NCBI RefSeq assembly: GCF_013085545.1
Contig: NZ_CP039543.1
Span: 1,240,001 to 1,304,000, forward strand
Length of the DNA stretch: 64,000 bases
Direction: 5' to 3'
Source of the DNA: Oceanidesulfovibrio marinus
GTDB lineage: Bacteria > Desulfobacterota > Desulfovibrionia > Desulfovibrionales > Desulfovibrionaceae
Shown: positions 1 through 8,432 of the stretch, in pieces
Layout of the letters: every line of letters starts with the position of its first letter
How positions within the stretch are numbered: position 1 is the first letter of the stretch
Program-made: the position numbers and the translations under genes
The notes under the pieces: model-generated
Databases searched by the model: none
Told to the model about the DNA's origin: nothing
Seen by the model: only the letters and a program-made list of their open reading frames with translations

Positions 1-190
1 CCTGCTCCAGATGCGCCTCCAGCCTGACGGCCAGGAACTGGCCCTCCCAGACTCCGGTCACGTTCCAGGGCGTGGGCGGGGCCTGCGTGTTCTTGGCTGC
101 CTGCAAGGGTGTGCCTGTCGCGCCAAGGATGACGCACAGTGCCAGTATGGCTATGGCCAGAAATCGAAAAGAAAGAGATGGGCGTTTCAT
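1..190 (-). CDS. secreted protein, partial (3' end off window)
   Basis: Only the first 63 codons are inside the window; the gene continues past base 1. The protein starts MKRPSLSFRFLAIAILALCV and has a basic N-terminus, a hydrophobic core and an Ala-rich cleavage region near residues 25-32, so it looks like a Sec signal peptide. After that comes TPWNVTGVWEGQF, which recalls the start of small periplasmic lipocalin-like or beta-rich domains, though that is only a guess. An AGGAG Shine-Dalgarno sits 5 nt before the ATG. The ATG overlaps the stop codon of the membrane protein upstream (ATGA), so translation is probably coupled. It is the visible end of the exporter operon. Function unknown. Confidence 0.75.
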   Translation of the reverse strand, partial: MKRPSLSFRFLAIAILALCVILGATGTPLQAAKNTQAPPTPWNVTGVWEGQFLAVRLEAHLEQ

Positions 191-2058
191 TTCGTCTCCT
201 TTGAACGCCCGGCGCGTTGCGCCGCCGAACGGATGTCGATGAGTCTTTGATGCGGTCCTATCCGCTCTCCGGGAAAACGCTCCTCGTCGAGAAGCGCAAA
301 CTGCCCATGCGCCTGTTGCACCACATCGACTATGTATTCGTCAAATGGGGCGAAGAACGGCACGCCGCCGCGGTAGGTGTCGGAGCGGTGCGGTGGTTTG
401 GGCGCCGTCTTGGGCGCGCCTAGCGATTCCGCTACGCTGGCGATGGGTTCCGCAGCCCAGGAGGCCCACCCCGGTAGACCGAGCGCTTGGGACAGGGGCA
501 TGTACTCCTTGGCCGGATGCAGGAACTCCGGGCTGTAGTTGCGGTCGTCCACGACCAGGTAGTCGATGCCCTCTTCCTGGCACATGCGAATGATGGCCTC
601 GGCGTCGTCCGAGTAGTAGGCGCCGAAAATCTTGTACAGCCGGGGCTCTACCTTGTCCCACAACCCCACGCACCACGGCTGGGACGTCTCGAACGTGGCG
701 TAGACCCGGCGGCGGCCAAAGGTCAGCACATCATCCATAAGCGCGGGATGGCCGGCAATCACGGCATCCTTGTCCGTGCGGCGCACGGCCTCGTACAGCG
801 GCGCGTACTCCTCGTAATGGTAGAGCCCTTCCCCCTGCAAGCGCGCGCCTGCGAGCATTGCCAGGGCGAGGACCAGGACTGCGCCCGCCACGCGCCAGTT
901 GCGTCCTGTGGCTAACCGGGCCGTGGCTGCTCCCAGGGGGATGCCCAGTGCGAGGCACCAGAGTATATGCACGCTGTACTCGATGTACCGCTCCGGCAAG
1001 AACAGCTTGAGCAGCACAAGGCTCGACACCCAGTACAGCAGCAGCGAGGCGGCAATGATGGCCGCAATGGACGCCGAGTTGCGCGCCGCCGTGCGCCACG
1101 GCGCCTTACGCACAGTCATGAGCAGTAGTATGCCAAAGCAGACAGCGGCCACACCGCCCAGAGCCGGCCCCCAGACCTGGAAAGGCATGAGCTTTTCCAG
1201 CGGGCTGAGCAGCGCCAGCTTGAAAAGCGAAGGCGTGGGGAAGATGTCCAGCCGACCTGCGTCCGTAAAAATGACGCGGCCGACCATGTTCGCCTTGCTT
1301 ATCAGCGGGCCGAACCCTGCCGCAGTGAGAGCGAGATTGAACGCCAGGGTGACGGCCCCGCCCACGGCAAAGGCCGCAGCGATGGTGATGGTGCTCGCGC
1401 CGGCCGGCAGCGCCTTCTGCTTGCCATGGGTCATGTCCCACAGCCAGGCCAGGCCGAACGCCCCGGCGCACAGGGCGAAGATGTATGGAATGAACAGCGC
1501 CTCCAGCACGAGGCAGAGCAGCGCCAGCCGGCCGCGATCCGCCGTCCACGCCCAGAGCAGGCAGACCAGCAACGGGCCTGCAAATGCGCGGGCCAGGCCG
1601 CCGGAAATGTTGTGCAGAAAGTATGGGTGGAGCCAGAACACGGCCAGCGCGGCGAACCCAATGTAGCGGCCCAGACTGCCGCCGCCGACGATGCGTCGGG
1701 CCAGGCCGAAAACCGCCCCGCCCATGAGCGTGTACAACGCGCCGGCCACGAACTTGGAGACGATGAGAGGATCGCCCCCGAAGAGTGCAAACAAGCGGTA
1801 CAACCCGCGCACGCCCCACGAGACGTACTGCGCCGAAAACTGGGTCAGGATATCGCGGGGGGAGTAGAGCTGCGGATCGATCCAGGAGCGCATCCAGAAA
1901 AGCTGCTGGCGCACGTCGTCGTTGACGACAAAGGGATCGAACAAAAATCGCCCGTGGGCGATGAGAAAGATGAACGCCGTAATCGCAAACGCCGCCGGGA
2001 GGTCCCGGCGGCATGTGTCAAATGTCGTTGTCTGTTCTGCCTTAGGAGTTCCGAGCAT
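187..2058 (-). CDS. large multi-spanning membrane protein, unknown function
   Basis: About 623 aa with roughly 11-12 hydrophobic segments in the first 420 residues, then a soluble C-terminal domain of about 200 residues. The layout is like polytopic GT-C glycosyltransferases or oligosaccharide-handling membrane proteins: an early acidic loop (FVVNDDVRQQ) after the first helix and an extracytoplasmic tail (VIAGHPALMDDVLTFG, GIDYLVVDDRNY). No catalytic motif could be assigned with certainty. A GTG at 2085 would add 9 residues; the ATG at 2058 is preferred, but neither start has a clear ribosome-binding site. It follows the HlyD-like gene by about 100 bp on the same strand and overlaps the next gene by ATGA, so it is probably part of the exporter operon. 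Confidence 0.7.
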   Translation of the reverse strand: MLGTPKAEQTTTFDTCRRDLPAAFAITAFIFLIAHGRFLFDPFVVNDDVRQQLFWMRSWIDPQLYSPRDILTQFSAQYVSWGVRGLYRLFALFGGDPLIVSKFVAGALYTLMGGAVFGLARRIVGGGSLGRYIGFAALAVFWLHPYFLHNISGGLARAFAGPLLVCLLWAWTADRGRLALLCLVLEALFIPYIFALCAGAFGLAWLWDMTHGKQKALPAGASTITIAAAFAVGGAVTLAFNLALTAAGFGPLISKANMVGRVIFTDAGRLDIFPTPSLFKLALLSPLEKLMPFQVWGPALGGVAAVCFGILLLMTVRKAPWRTAARNSASIAAIIAASLLLYWVSSLVLLKLFLPERYIEYSVHILWCLALGIPLGAATARLATGRNWRVAGAVLVLALAMLAGARLQGEGLYHYEEYAPLYEAVRRTDKDAVIAGHPALMDDVLTFGRRRVYATFETSQPWCVGLWDKVEPRLYKIFGAYYSDDAEAIIRMCQEEGIDYLVVDDRNYSPEFLHPAKEYMPLSQALGLPGWASWAAEPIASVAESLGAPKTAPKPPHRSDTYRGGVPFFAPFDEYIVDVVQQAHGQFALLDEERFPGERIGPHQRLIDIRSAAQRAGRSKETK

Positions 2059-2154
2059 GTATGGCCATGGAATCCCGGCTCGCACCGTCTGCGGAAAGTG
2101 CCGGCAGCCCGGGCCGTCATGCGGCGGCGGACTGCAATGGCCGCTGGACGGCGG

Positions 2155-3207
2155 CTACTTCTTGATGACGACCTCGACCTTGAACCCTTCGCGCAGCAGC
2201 AGGTCGGGGTTCGGCGCGGTCAGCTCCACTTCATAGTAGGAGGGCTGGTCCAGGCCGGGCGAAATGGGGGTGAGGGCGATGTAGCTGACCTCGGCCGGGA
2301 ACTTGCGGTCCGGATAGCTGCCGAGAGTGAAGAAGCACTTCTCGCCGGGCACGATGCGGCTGGCTTCGAGCTCGAAAAGATGTGCGCGTATGACCATGGG
2401 ATCGAGCACGCCCACGATGGCCACATTCACATTCTTGGGAACTTCCTGGCCAACATAGAGGTCAGGGTTCAGGCGGAGCACGTGCCCGTCAAACGGCGCA
2501 ATCGCAGACACGACCTTGGGCACGTGATCGAAGTCGACCTCGTCGCTGAGAACATCCTTCAGGTTCTCCACCCGGTCCTCAATGGCGGACCTGGTGTTGT
2601 CGTACGTACGCGCAATGGATTCACGCTTGCGCTGGAGCAGATCGAGTTTGGTGCGCTGCTGCTTGACCGTAGCTGGAGCGGCAAAGTCGTTGTCCGCAAG
2701 CACCTGAATCTCATTCATATCCTGCCGCGCCTGCTGGATTTGCGCATCGATTTCGGCAAGCTGGGTCTTGATGTCGAGAAGCGGCTCGGTGGAGACGCTA
2801 TCCAAAAACTGCTTATACGCTACATCCAGCAGTTCGACGGTCACCAAAGGCTGATCCTCCTTCACCGGGTCACCGACCTTGACCAGGATGTCCTTGATCT
2901 TGCCGGCGCCGGTGGTGGCGACATCCTGCTTGCGCGAGCTGTAAACCTTGCCCTGGAAAATGATGTCGTCAGGATTGAGCCCATCCTTATCCGTGGGGGT
3001 CAGCTGCTGTTGCGTATCCGTGGTCATGGCAGTGCCGTTATCCGTCAGCTGCGTCATGGCCGAGTGCTCCGAGGCGTTCTGCTCCGTTGCATTGCCGGTG
3101 GAAGCAGTCTGGTTCTGAGCGAACGCAGGAACGCACAGCACGGCAACCACCACAGCGGCGGCAACCATTACCCTGAGATTAATGAGAATATTGTGCAGCA
3201 TCGACAT
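2155..3207 (-). CDS. HlyD/RND-type periplasmic adaptor (membrane fusion protein)
   Basis: About 350 aa. It begins MSMLHNILINLRV and has a signal or anchor segment near residues 10-30. A polar Thr/Gln-rich stretch follows, then the first half of a biotinyl-lipoyl domain (GKIKDILVKVGDPVKEDQPL), a coiled-coil hairpin (about 130-230), the second lipoyl half (VVSAIAPFDGHVLRLN) and a beta-barrel region. This is the adaptor of a tripartite efflux pump, bridging the inner-membrane ABC permease and the outer-membrane TolC channel. The open frame extends 37 codons upstream, but those codons lie inside the TolC gene. The MSM start leaves a 29-bp overlap, which suggests coupled translation. Its transported substrate cannot be read from sequence. 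Confidence 0.85.
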   Translation of the reverse strand: MSMLHNILINLRVMVAAAVVVAVLCVPAFAQNQTASTGNATEQNASEHSAMTQLTDNGTAMTTDTQQQLTPTDKDGLNPDDIIFQGKVYSSRKQDVATTGAGKIKDILVKVGDPVKEDQPLVTVELLDVAYKQFLDSVSTEPLLDIKTQLAEIDAQIQQARQDMNEIQVLADNDFAAPATVKQQRTKLDLLQRKRESIARTYDNTRSAIEDRVENLKDVLSDEVDFDHVPKVVSAIAPFDGHVLRLNPDLYVGQEVPKNVNVAIVGVLDPMVIRAHLFELEASRIVPGEKCFFTLGSYPDRKFPAEVSYIALTPISPGLDQPSYYEVELTAPNPDLLLREGFKVEVVIKK

Positions 3208-4570
3208 AGGATGTATAGAGATGTCCGGTGAACTTCCGGAATTCGAACAGCTTGAGGTCATATTCAAACTCCTTGGAAAGAAGAACCGTGCGCGCGCTGA
3301 GGCTATCTTGAAGCGCACCGATGTACTCGGGGAACGGCAATGATCCCGATTTGAATTGGATTTCCGCCTTCTGCTTTTTCAGCGCGTCTATCTCCGCTTC
3401 GTTGTGAGCGAGCTTCAAGTTTGTGGCCAGCTTGAGGGCGTCGTTGCGCATATCAAGGAAATCAGACCGAAACTCCAGCGTCTTGGTGCGGTATTCCGCG
3501 CGGACTTTCCGGATGCCCCTCTTTTCGCGGACAACGTTGCGGTAGCGCTCTCCCCAGTCCCAGAGTGGAACGACGAACCCGATGGTCGCCATGTAGACGT
3601 CATTGTTCGAGCGCGATGAGTACTCCCTGTTTATTCCGAAGGAGTACTGGGGAAAATACTTGGCATATGCAAGCGTGAGCTTGTCTTTCTGCAACAAGAC
3701 ATCGATGCGCCTTTGCTTGAGCTCGATGGAGTTCTCAATGGCGTACTCCAGCGAGACATTACGAAAGTCGAAGTCTCGAAGCAGCTGTTTTCTGGCATCC
3801 TTGAGATCGAGGGTCACCGCCTGCTCGGGCATGAGCCCCAGAAAACCTTTGAGCCTGTCCAGCGCCACCAGTCTGTCGGAGTCGGCCTGGTCGCGTTTCT
3901 GCTGCGCTTCCTTGAGCGCCTTGTCCGCAATAAGCACGTCCAGGGCGAGGCCCCAGCCCTCGTTGTAGCGTTTGGTTGCGAAGGCCTTGTTCTGGTTGGC
4001 CAGCTCCACGCCCTTGACGTAGTTTTGCTTGAGCTTGTCCAGAAAATTCAGTGTCATGTAGACCTTGCCGATGCTTCCGAAAACATCGTCGATCACTGAC
4101 AGATGCTCAAGCACGGCATAGTCGGTCAGGAGCTGCTTGGACTCGATGGAAAAATATGCGCGGATAGGATCGTAACTGCCAAAAGAAAAATTGAACGAGA
4201 ACGGCTTACTGGTACGATCGTCCGGGTTGTTCAAACGGATGTTGGACGTCAGGTAGAAGTCCGGCAGCAGATCGGCGCGCGTATCCCAGACATCGAGCCG
4301 CTTGACCTTGATCTCCACGGCACTGGAGACGAGCTGCGGCGATTGCTGCAGGGTAAGGCGCAACGCATCGTCGAATTTCAGGGGCTCTGTAGGAACGATG
4401 GGCGCCACGTCCTCCTCGTTTTCGTCGGCAGCCAGACCGGGCGAAGCGAGGACGCACAACAACACCAGTACGAGTGGAACCAACCGTACGAGTATGTACG
4501 CGAGGTTTCGAAGCAAGCGGGGAATAAGCGTCACGAGGATGTCCTGATCAGCCTTCAATGAGATTGCCAT
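3179..4570 (-). CDS. TolC-family outer-membrane efflux protein
   Basis: About 463 aa. It has an unusually long N-terminus with a hydrophobic segment near residues 20-45 ending in ASPGLAA, consistent with a signal peptide. Two repeats of long helices with heptad-like spacing follow (KFDDALRLTLQQSPQLVSSA, LEYAIENSIELKQRRIDVL), the mark of outer-membrane factor proteins. It would form the trimeric outer-membrane duct for the ABC/HlyD pump encoded next to it. The start overlaps the end of the ATPase gene by 23 bp and the stop overlaps the adaptor gene, so the pump genes are tightly coupled. Length is typical of the family. Confidence 0.87.
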   Translation of the reverse strand: MAISLKADQDILVTLIPRLLRNLAYILVRLVPLVLVLLCVLASPGLAADENEEDVAPIVPTEPLKFDDALRLTLQQSPQLVSSAVEIKVKRLDVWDTRADLLPDFYLTSNIRLNNPDDRTSKPFSFNFSFGSYDPIRAYFSIESKQLLTDYAVLEHLSVIDDVFGSIGKVYMTLNFLDKLKQNYVKGVELANQNKAFATKRYNEGWGLALDVLIADKALKEAQQKRDQADSDRLVALDRLKGFLGLMPEQAVTLDLKDARKQLLRDFDFRNVSLEYAIENSIELKQRRIDVLLQKDKLTLAYAKYFPQYSFGINREYSSRSNNDVYMATIGFVVPLWDWGERYRNVVREKRGIRKVRAEYRTKTLEFRSDFLDMRNDALKLATNLKLAHNEAEIDALKKQKAEIQFKSGSLPFPEYIGALQDSLSARTVLLSKEFEYDLKLFEFRKFTGHLYTSYVDAAQYSH

Positions 4571-5225
4571 CGCGCAGGACACATTGCCTCGTGCACTGCT
4601 CGGCGACGTCGGGATCGTGAGTTACAACCACCATTGCCGTCTGGCTATCCTTCACGAATTCGCGGAAATAGCTCATTACCAGATCGCTATGTTTGAGGTC
4701 AAGCTGACCTGTCGGTTCATCGGCGAAGATAATCTGCGGCCTGTTGACCAGCGATCTGGCGATGGATACGCGCTGCTGCTCACCACCGGAGAGCCTGTTG
4801 GCTGGATGGTGGATGCGGTGCGTCAAGTTCACGCGTTCCAGGGCCTCTTCGATCATCTCTTTACGTTTGCGGCGGGGAACGCCGCCGTACATCAACGGGA
4901 ACTCCAGGTTCTCATACACGGTAGTGTGTTCGAACAGGTTACAGCTCTGGAAAACAAAGCCGGCAAACTTGCGCCTGAACTGCGCCTGCTGGCTTCTGGT
5001 CAGCCGGGCCACCTCTTCGCCCAGGGCCATGTAGCTGCCGGAGCTTGCCGAGAGCAGAAGGCCGAGGATGAAAAGAAAGGTGGACTTGCCCATGCCGGAA
5101 GGTCCCATGATGGAGACCATCTCTCCAGGAAAGACGTCGAGATCCACGCCCTTGAGTATCTCAATGCTCTCGGAGCCTGTCTCGTAGCTCTTTCGTAGAT
5201 CGCGGACCTTGATCAGCGGTTCCAT
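4548..5225 (-). CDS. ABC transporter ATP-binding protein, LolD/MacB type
   Basis: About 225 aa, a single nucleotide-binding domain. Walker A is GPSGMGKST at residues 41-49, the Q-loop Gln is near 93, the signature is LSGGEQQR at 145-152 and Walker B is IIFADEP at 165-171. The D-loop region reads TGQLD where LolD/MacB/FtsE relatives normally have TGNLD. It powers the FtsX-type permease encoded 33 bp upstream. The frame can be opened at a TTG nine codons earlier, but the ATG at 5225 matches the usual start of the family. With the permease, TolC and adaptor it forms a MacAB-TolC-like exporter. Confidence 0.9.
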   Translation of the reverse strand: MEPLIKVRDLRKSYETGSESIEILKGVDLDVFPGEMVSIMGPSGMGKSTFLFILGLLLSASSGSYMALGEEVARLTRSQQAQFRRKFAGFVFQSCNLFEHTTVYENLEFPLMYGGVPRRKRKEMIEEALERVNLTHRIHHPANRLSGGEQQRVSIARSLVNRPQIIFADEPTGQLDLKHSDLVMSYFREFVKDSQTAMVVVTHDPDVAEQCTRQCVLRDGNLIEG

Positions 5226-5258
5226 GGTGATGCGTTCCGTATCGTTTCCCAAACGAGG

Positions 5259-6449
5259 CTATTCGTATCGGATGGCGGCGACTACGTCCATACGCGCAGC
5301 GGACAGTGAAGGATAGAAGCCCGCGCCGATGCCGATAAAGAGAGCAAAGGCGATGCTGGCTGCGCCATAGACGTAGAACTGGTCGAGCGGCGGCGAGGAG
5401 TGCAGAATATGCGCGGCCGCCAGAACGCCGGCGTACCCCAGCCCCACGCCGAGTATGCCGGCGGTCAGACTGAGGCAGGTCGATTCGGAAAGGAACTGGA
5501 TCATGATGTCCCAATCCTCGGCGCCCATTGCCTTTTTCAGGCCGATTTCACGCGTTCTGGACTTCACCGCGGTCATCATGCCGTTCCAGATACCGAAGCC
5601 GCCCAGACCCAGGGTGGCCACGATGGAGAAGTAGACGAACATCTCCACCCACCAGACGATGCGCTTGATATGCTTGAGCGGCTCCCAGGCCACCTCCACC
5701 GTGAGGGTATTGGCATTCTGGTGCTGCTTGATGACCTGGGGCAGGGCCGCCGCCACCAGGGGCACGTCGTCCCAGGTGTTGCAGCGGATGTAGAGCCGCC
5801 GCGGCAACAGGTTGAACATACGTGCGCGCAGGGTGTTCAGCGGTACATAGGCCCATTTGGCGCGGTCGATCTGGTTGCCGGGGTCCAGCGTGCCGACGAT
5901 ATGGTAGAGGGCCGAGTTGATCATGACCCGCTCACCCACCACATCGGTACGGCCGAAAATCTTTTCCGCGGCCAGCTCGCCCAGCACGACGACGCGGTGG
6001 CGCTTCTCCTGGGCCTCTGCCCCGAAGAGCTCGCCCTGTGTGGCTTTTATGCCCATCACCGTCCAAAAGTTCTCATCCACGCCGAACATGGGGATGTTCA
6101 CTTCGCGGTCGTCCTGGGTGGTCTGCCCGGCCGCCAGGGTCAGCAGGGTCGTACCGTTCACGCCGGGAATCTGGTCTACGGCATCCACTGTAACGTCATG
6201 GAACCACTCGGGACGGGCCATCTGGGACTCGCTGGTGGAGCCCTGCTCGAAGAATGCCTTGATGATGGTCGCGCCGCCCAGGAGGTCCAGGTCCTTGTTC
6301 AGGTTGGACTTGACCTCCTCGCCCATGGTCAGAATGACGATGAAGCCGGCCGTGCCAAGGGCAATAGACAGCAGAACGCCCAGGTAGCGCTTGTGCTGTC
6401 TTATGACTTGGCGGAAGCTTACGCGTAAGAGGTCGCTGGTTTGCAGCAT
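5259..6449 (-). CDS. ABC transporter permease, MacB/FtsX family
   Basis: About 396 aa. One transmembrane helix lies near residues 25-45, followed by a large periplasmic domain (about 50-265, MacB-PCD type) and three C-terminal helices. The cytoplasmic loop SRTREIGLKKAMGA after the second helix is the family hallmark that contacts the ATPase. Such permeases do not move substrate through a membrane pore. They act mechanically on periplasmic or lipid substrates, passing them to a TolC duct. It is the first gene of the minus-strand exporter operon. A TTG four codons upstream is possible; no clear Shine-Dalgarno is seen for either start. The TTACC-type inverted repeats lie about 40 bp upstream. 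Confidence 0.88.
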   Translation of the reverse strand: MLQTSDLLRVSFRQVIRQHKRYLGVLLSIALGTAGFIVILTMGEEVKSNLNKDLDLLGGATIIKAFFEQGSTSESQMARPEWFHDVTVDAVDQIPGVNGTTLLTLAAGQTTQDDREVNIPMFGVDENFWTVMGIKATQGELFGAEAQEKRHRVVVLGELAAEKIFGRTDVVGERVMINSALYHIVGTLDPGNQIDRAKWAYVPLNTLRARMFNLLPRRLYIRCNTWDDVPLVAAALPQVIKQHQNANTLTVEVAWEPLKHIKRIVWWVEMFVYFSIVATLGLGGFGIWNGMMTAVKSRTREIGLKKAMGAEDWDIMIQFLSESTCLSLTAGILGVGLGYAGVLAAAHILHSSPPLDQFYVYGAASIAFALFIGIGAGFYPSLSAARMDVVAAIRYE

Positions 6450-6489
6450 GTCTGGCGACAAATCCGTATAGAACGGCTCGTATTCATTC

Positions 6490-6517
6490 GTTACCGGTAA
6501 CAGTAATTACCGTACGG
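6490..6517. promoter_or_regulatory. candidate operator, TTACC-type inverted repeats
   Basis: The perfect 12-bp palindrome GTTACCGGTAAC (6490-6501) is followed by another half-site, TTACC (6507-6511), so GGTAA and TTACC also form an inverted pair around a 6-bp spacer. It lies about 40 bp upstream of the exporter permease start. Related sequences occur at 7961-7972 and 13863-13873, also upstream of genes of this cluster. This looks like a binding site for a dimeric regulator; that is inference. Confidence 0.5.
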
Positions 6518-6588
6518 GAAGACCGCCCGGGGGCGCCTTCCTCAAGAAAAGCATGCCATCGCAGGAGAGTTCGTTGTCGGCGCGGCCG

Positions 6589-7860
6589 CTATGGAGCGGT
6601 CGGGGGGGTGTCGCCGGGCTGTTCCGGCGACGTCATGGCGCCCTCGGAGTCGACATCCTGCTTGCAGATACCGTACTTGTGCGCGACATCGGACAGGGCA
6701 TCGAGCACCTTCTCAATATGCTTGTCCTCGTGCGTGCTCATGAAAGCAGTACGGATAAGTGCATGGTTCCAGGGAACCGCCGGGTACACGGCCGGCAGCG
6801 CAAAAACGCCGCGCGCGAACAGCTCCCGCGAAATCTTCATCGCCTTGAGTTCGGACCCGACATGAATAGGGATGATAGGCGAATCATTGTCGTCCACGCA
6901 CAGGCCGATCTCCTTGAGTCCCTTGCGGACCTTGCGGTTGACCTCCCACAGGCGTTCCACACGCTCGGGCTCCTTCTCCAGAATGTCGATACACTGGATC
7001 ACAGCGGCTGCGCTTGCCGCGGGCAGCGCGGCGGAGAAAATAAGGGTCTTGGAATCGTTCCTCAGGAAGGCGAGCACGTCCTCGTTGTCGGAGGCAATGA
7101 AGCCGCCAATGGAGGCCATGGCCTTGCTGAAGGTGCCCATGATGAAGTCGACCTTGTCGGTTACGCCGAAATGGTTGGCCGTGCCGCGGCCGTGGCTGCC
7201 CATGACGCCCAGCCCGTGCGCGTCGTCCAGATAGACGATGAGCTCGGGGAAGTCCTCCTTGAGCTTGACCAGCTGGTCGAGCACGGCGACGTCGCCGGAC
7301 ATGCTGAACACGCCTTCTGTAATAAGGAAGGCAGAGGCCTCCGGGTACTTCTCCATGGCGCTTGCCAGACGGCGGTGCGCTTCGGCAGCGTCGTTATGGG
7401 CGAAGTAGGTGATGCGGGCGCGCGAGGCCTTGCACCCTTCCATGATCGAGGCGTGATTTTCCTTGTCGAAGAGAATCAGGTCGTCAGGCTGCATCAGGCT
7501 CTTGATGGAGCCCAGATTGGTAAGGAAGCCCGTGGTGTGGACCACGGCCTTCTTCTTGCCCACGAACGCGGCGAGCCGCTCTTCCAACTCGTCATGGAGC
7601 GTCATGTTTCCGGAAAGGAAGCGGGAGCCGCCAGGGCCTGTGCCCCAACGGTCGATGGCGTCCTTGGCTCGCTCCACAACGCGCGGATCATGCGTCAGAC
7701 CGAGGTAGTCGTTGGAGCCTGCCATGACAAGCTCTTTACCATCCACCTCCACCACAGGTCCCATGGAACGGGAGACTGGCTGGAAGTAGGCGTACAGTCC
7801 GGTCTGTTGTACGCCCTCGACCTGCTTCATGTATGGCGCTATGCGTTCTGCTATTTTCAT
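6589..7860 (-). CDS. alpha-oxoamine synthase, serine palmitoyltransferase-like
   Basis: 423 aa PLP-dependent fold-type I enzyme of the alpha-oxoamine synthase family (KBL, BioF, SPT, HemA, CqsA), which condenses an amino acid with an acyl-CoA or acyl-ACP. Visible motifs are NDYLGL (50-55), the GSR region (78-80), LDDAHGLGVMG (211-221) with the cofactor Asp and His, and the Schiff-base lysine in GTFSKAMASIGG (K246). The TFSKAMASIGG form is closest to bacterial serine palmitoyltransferases rather than BioF or KBL. No biotin, threonine-degradation or heme gene is nearby; the neighbours are an exporter and surface-glycan genes. A sphingoid-base-like or acyl-amino-ketone product is therefore possible but not shown. 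The last 25 residues are a Pro-rich tail not needed for catalysis. Confidence 0.8.
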   Translation of the reverse strand: MKIAERIAPYMKQVEGVQQTGLYAYFQPVSRSMGPVVEVDGKELVMAGSNDYLGLTHDPRVVERAKDAIDRWGTGPGGSRFLSGNMTLHDELEERLAAFVGKKKAVVHTTGFLTNLGSIKSLMQPDDLILFDKENHASIMEGCKASRARITYFAHNDAAEAHRRLASAMEKYPEASAFLITEGVFSMSGDVAVLDQLVKLKEDFPELIVYLDDAHGLGVMGSHGRGTANHFGVTDKVDFIMGTFSKAMASIGGFIASDNEDVLAFLRNDSKTLIFSAALPAASAAAVIQCIDILEKEPERVERLWEVNRKVRKGLKEIGLCVDDNDSPIIPIHVGSELKAMKISRELFARGVFALPAVYPAVPWNHALIRTAFMSTHEDKHIEKVLDALSDVAHKYGICKQDVDSEGAMTSPEQPGDTPPTAP

Positions 7861-7960
7861 GCTGGCAATTGTGTCCTGATGTGGGAGTTCTATCTCGCGG
7901 CGCCGGGGCCACGCGCGGGGTTCGGGGCCTCTCGCAGCGGCAGGTTCCTTGCGGAGCGTC

Positions 7961-7972
7961 GTTTACCGTAAC
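7961..7972. promoter_or_regulatory. candidate operator, TTACCGTAA motif (copy 2)
   Basis: GTTTACCGTAAC carries the inverted repeat TTAC-C-GTAA. It lies about 100 bp upstream of the oxoamine synthase start. On the minus strand it is directly next to TTGACG, a -35-like hexamer, so a protein bound here could block or aid transcription of that gene. Compare the sites at 6490 and 13863. Confidence 0.45.
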
Positions 7973-8361
7973 GTCAAAAGATTCCGCTCTGCTATGGAAT
8001 GTCGTTTACGCGGAGCGGTGCGTCTGTCCGATGCGGGAACTGCAGCTCCCGGAAAAACAACACGGCGCTTGCGCGTACTGGTTGACGATGCCTGCCCGTT
8101 ACGTCGCGAACGAATGTGGGTTTCTACACGGCCCCACTTCGCCTTGTCAACAACGCGCACGCCTCTTCCAAACCATTTGCGATTCCATGTAATTCATTGC
8201 TCTTACCCTGTTCCAACGCTCCACGCAAGGAAACTTGAACCCAGCGAAATCTCGAATTTTATCCATTTTTGCAGCATGCCAGCCTCATATTCTTCGCCAA
8301 CTATTTCAGACAGTGCTTGCGCTCCACGGCCCTCTGTCTGTAAGAACACCCTCGACGACCA

Positions 8362-8399
8362 CTTGCCCCCGGCGCAAAGGTAGTATACTGCGCCTTTTT
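8362..8399 (+). promoter_or_regulatory. probable sigma70-type promoter of flippase gene
   Basis: A -10-like TATACT (8384-8389) in the context TAGTATACT is preceded by CTTGCC at a 16-bp spacing. The start codon of the flippase is 44 bp downstream of the -10. The same bases can fold as a GGCGCA/TGCGCC hairpin followed by five T, so an alternative reading is a small terminator. Confidence 0.4.
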
Positions 8400-8432
8400 C
8401 CATTGCAGGGCACATCCAACGTCAGGCTTTTC

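Larger units (their letters stand above)
7861..8432. other. 572-bp divergent intergenic region
   Basis: This gap separates the minus-strand oxoamine synthase from the plus-strand flippase. Open frames here (for example 7949-8383 plus) have no domain, no good ribosome-binding site and odd composition, so none is called. The left part holds the TTACCGTAA operator-like motif (7961-7972), which abuts a TTGACG -35-like box on the minus strand. The right part holds a probable flippase promoter (8362-8389). Confidence 0.6.

Noticed and set aside
7833-8383. Open frames in the oxoamine synthase-flippase gap
   Set aside because: No ribosome-binding site, no hydrophobic or domain pattern, and they cross probable regulatory sites.
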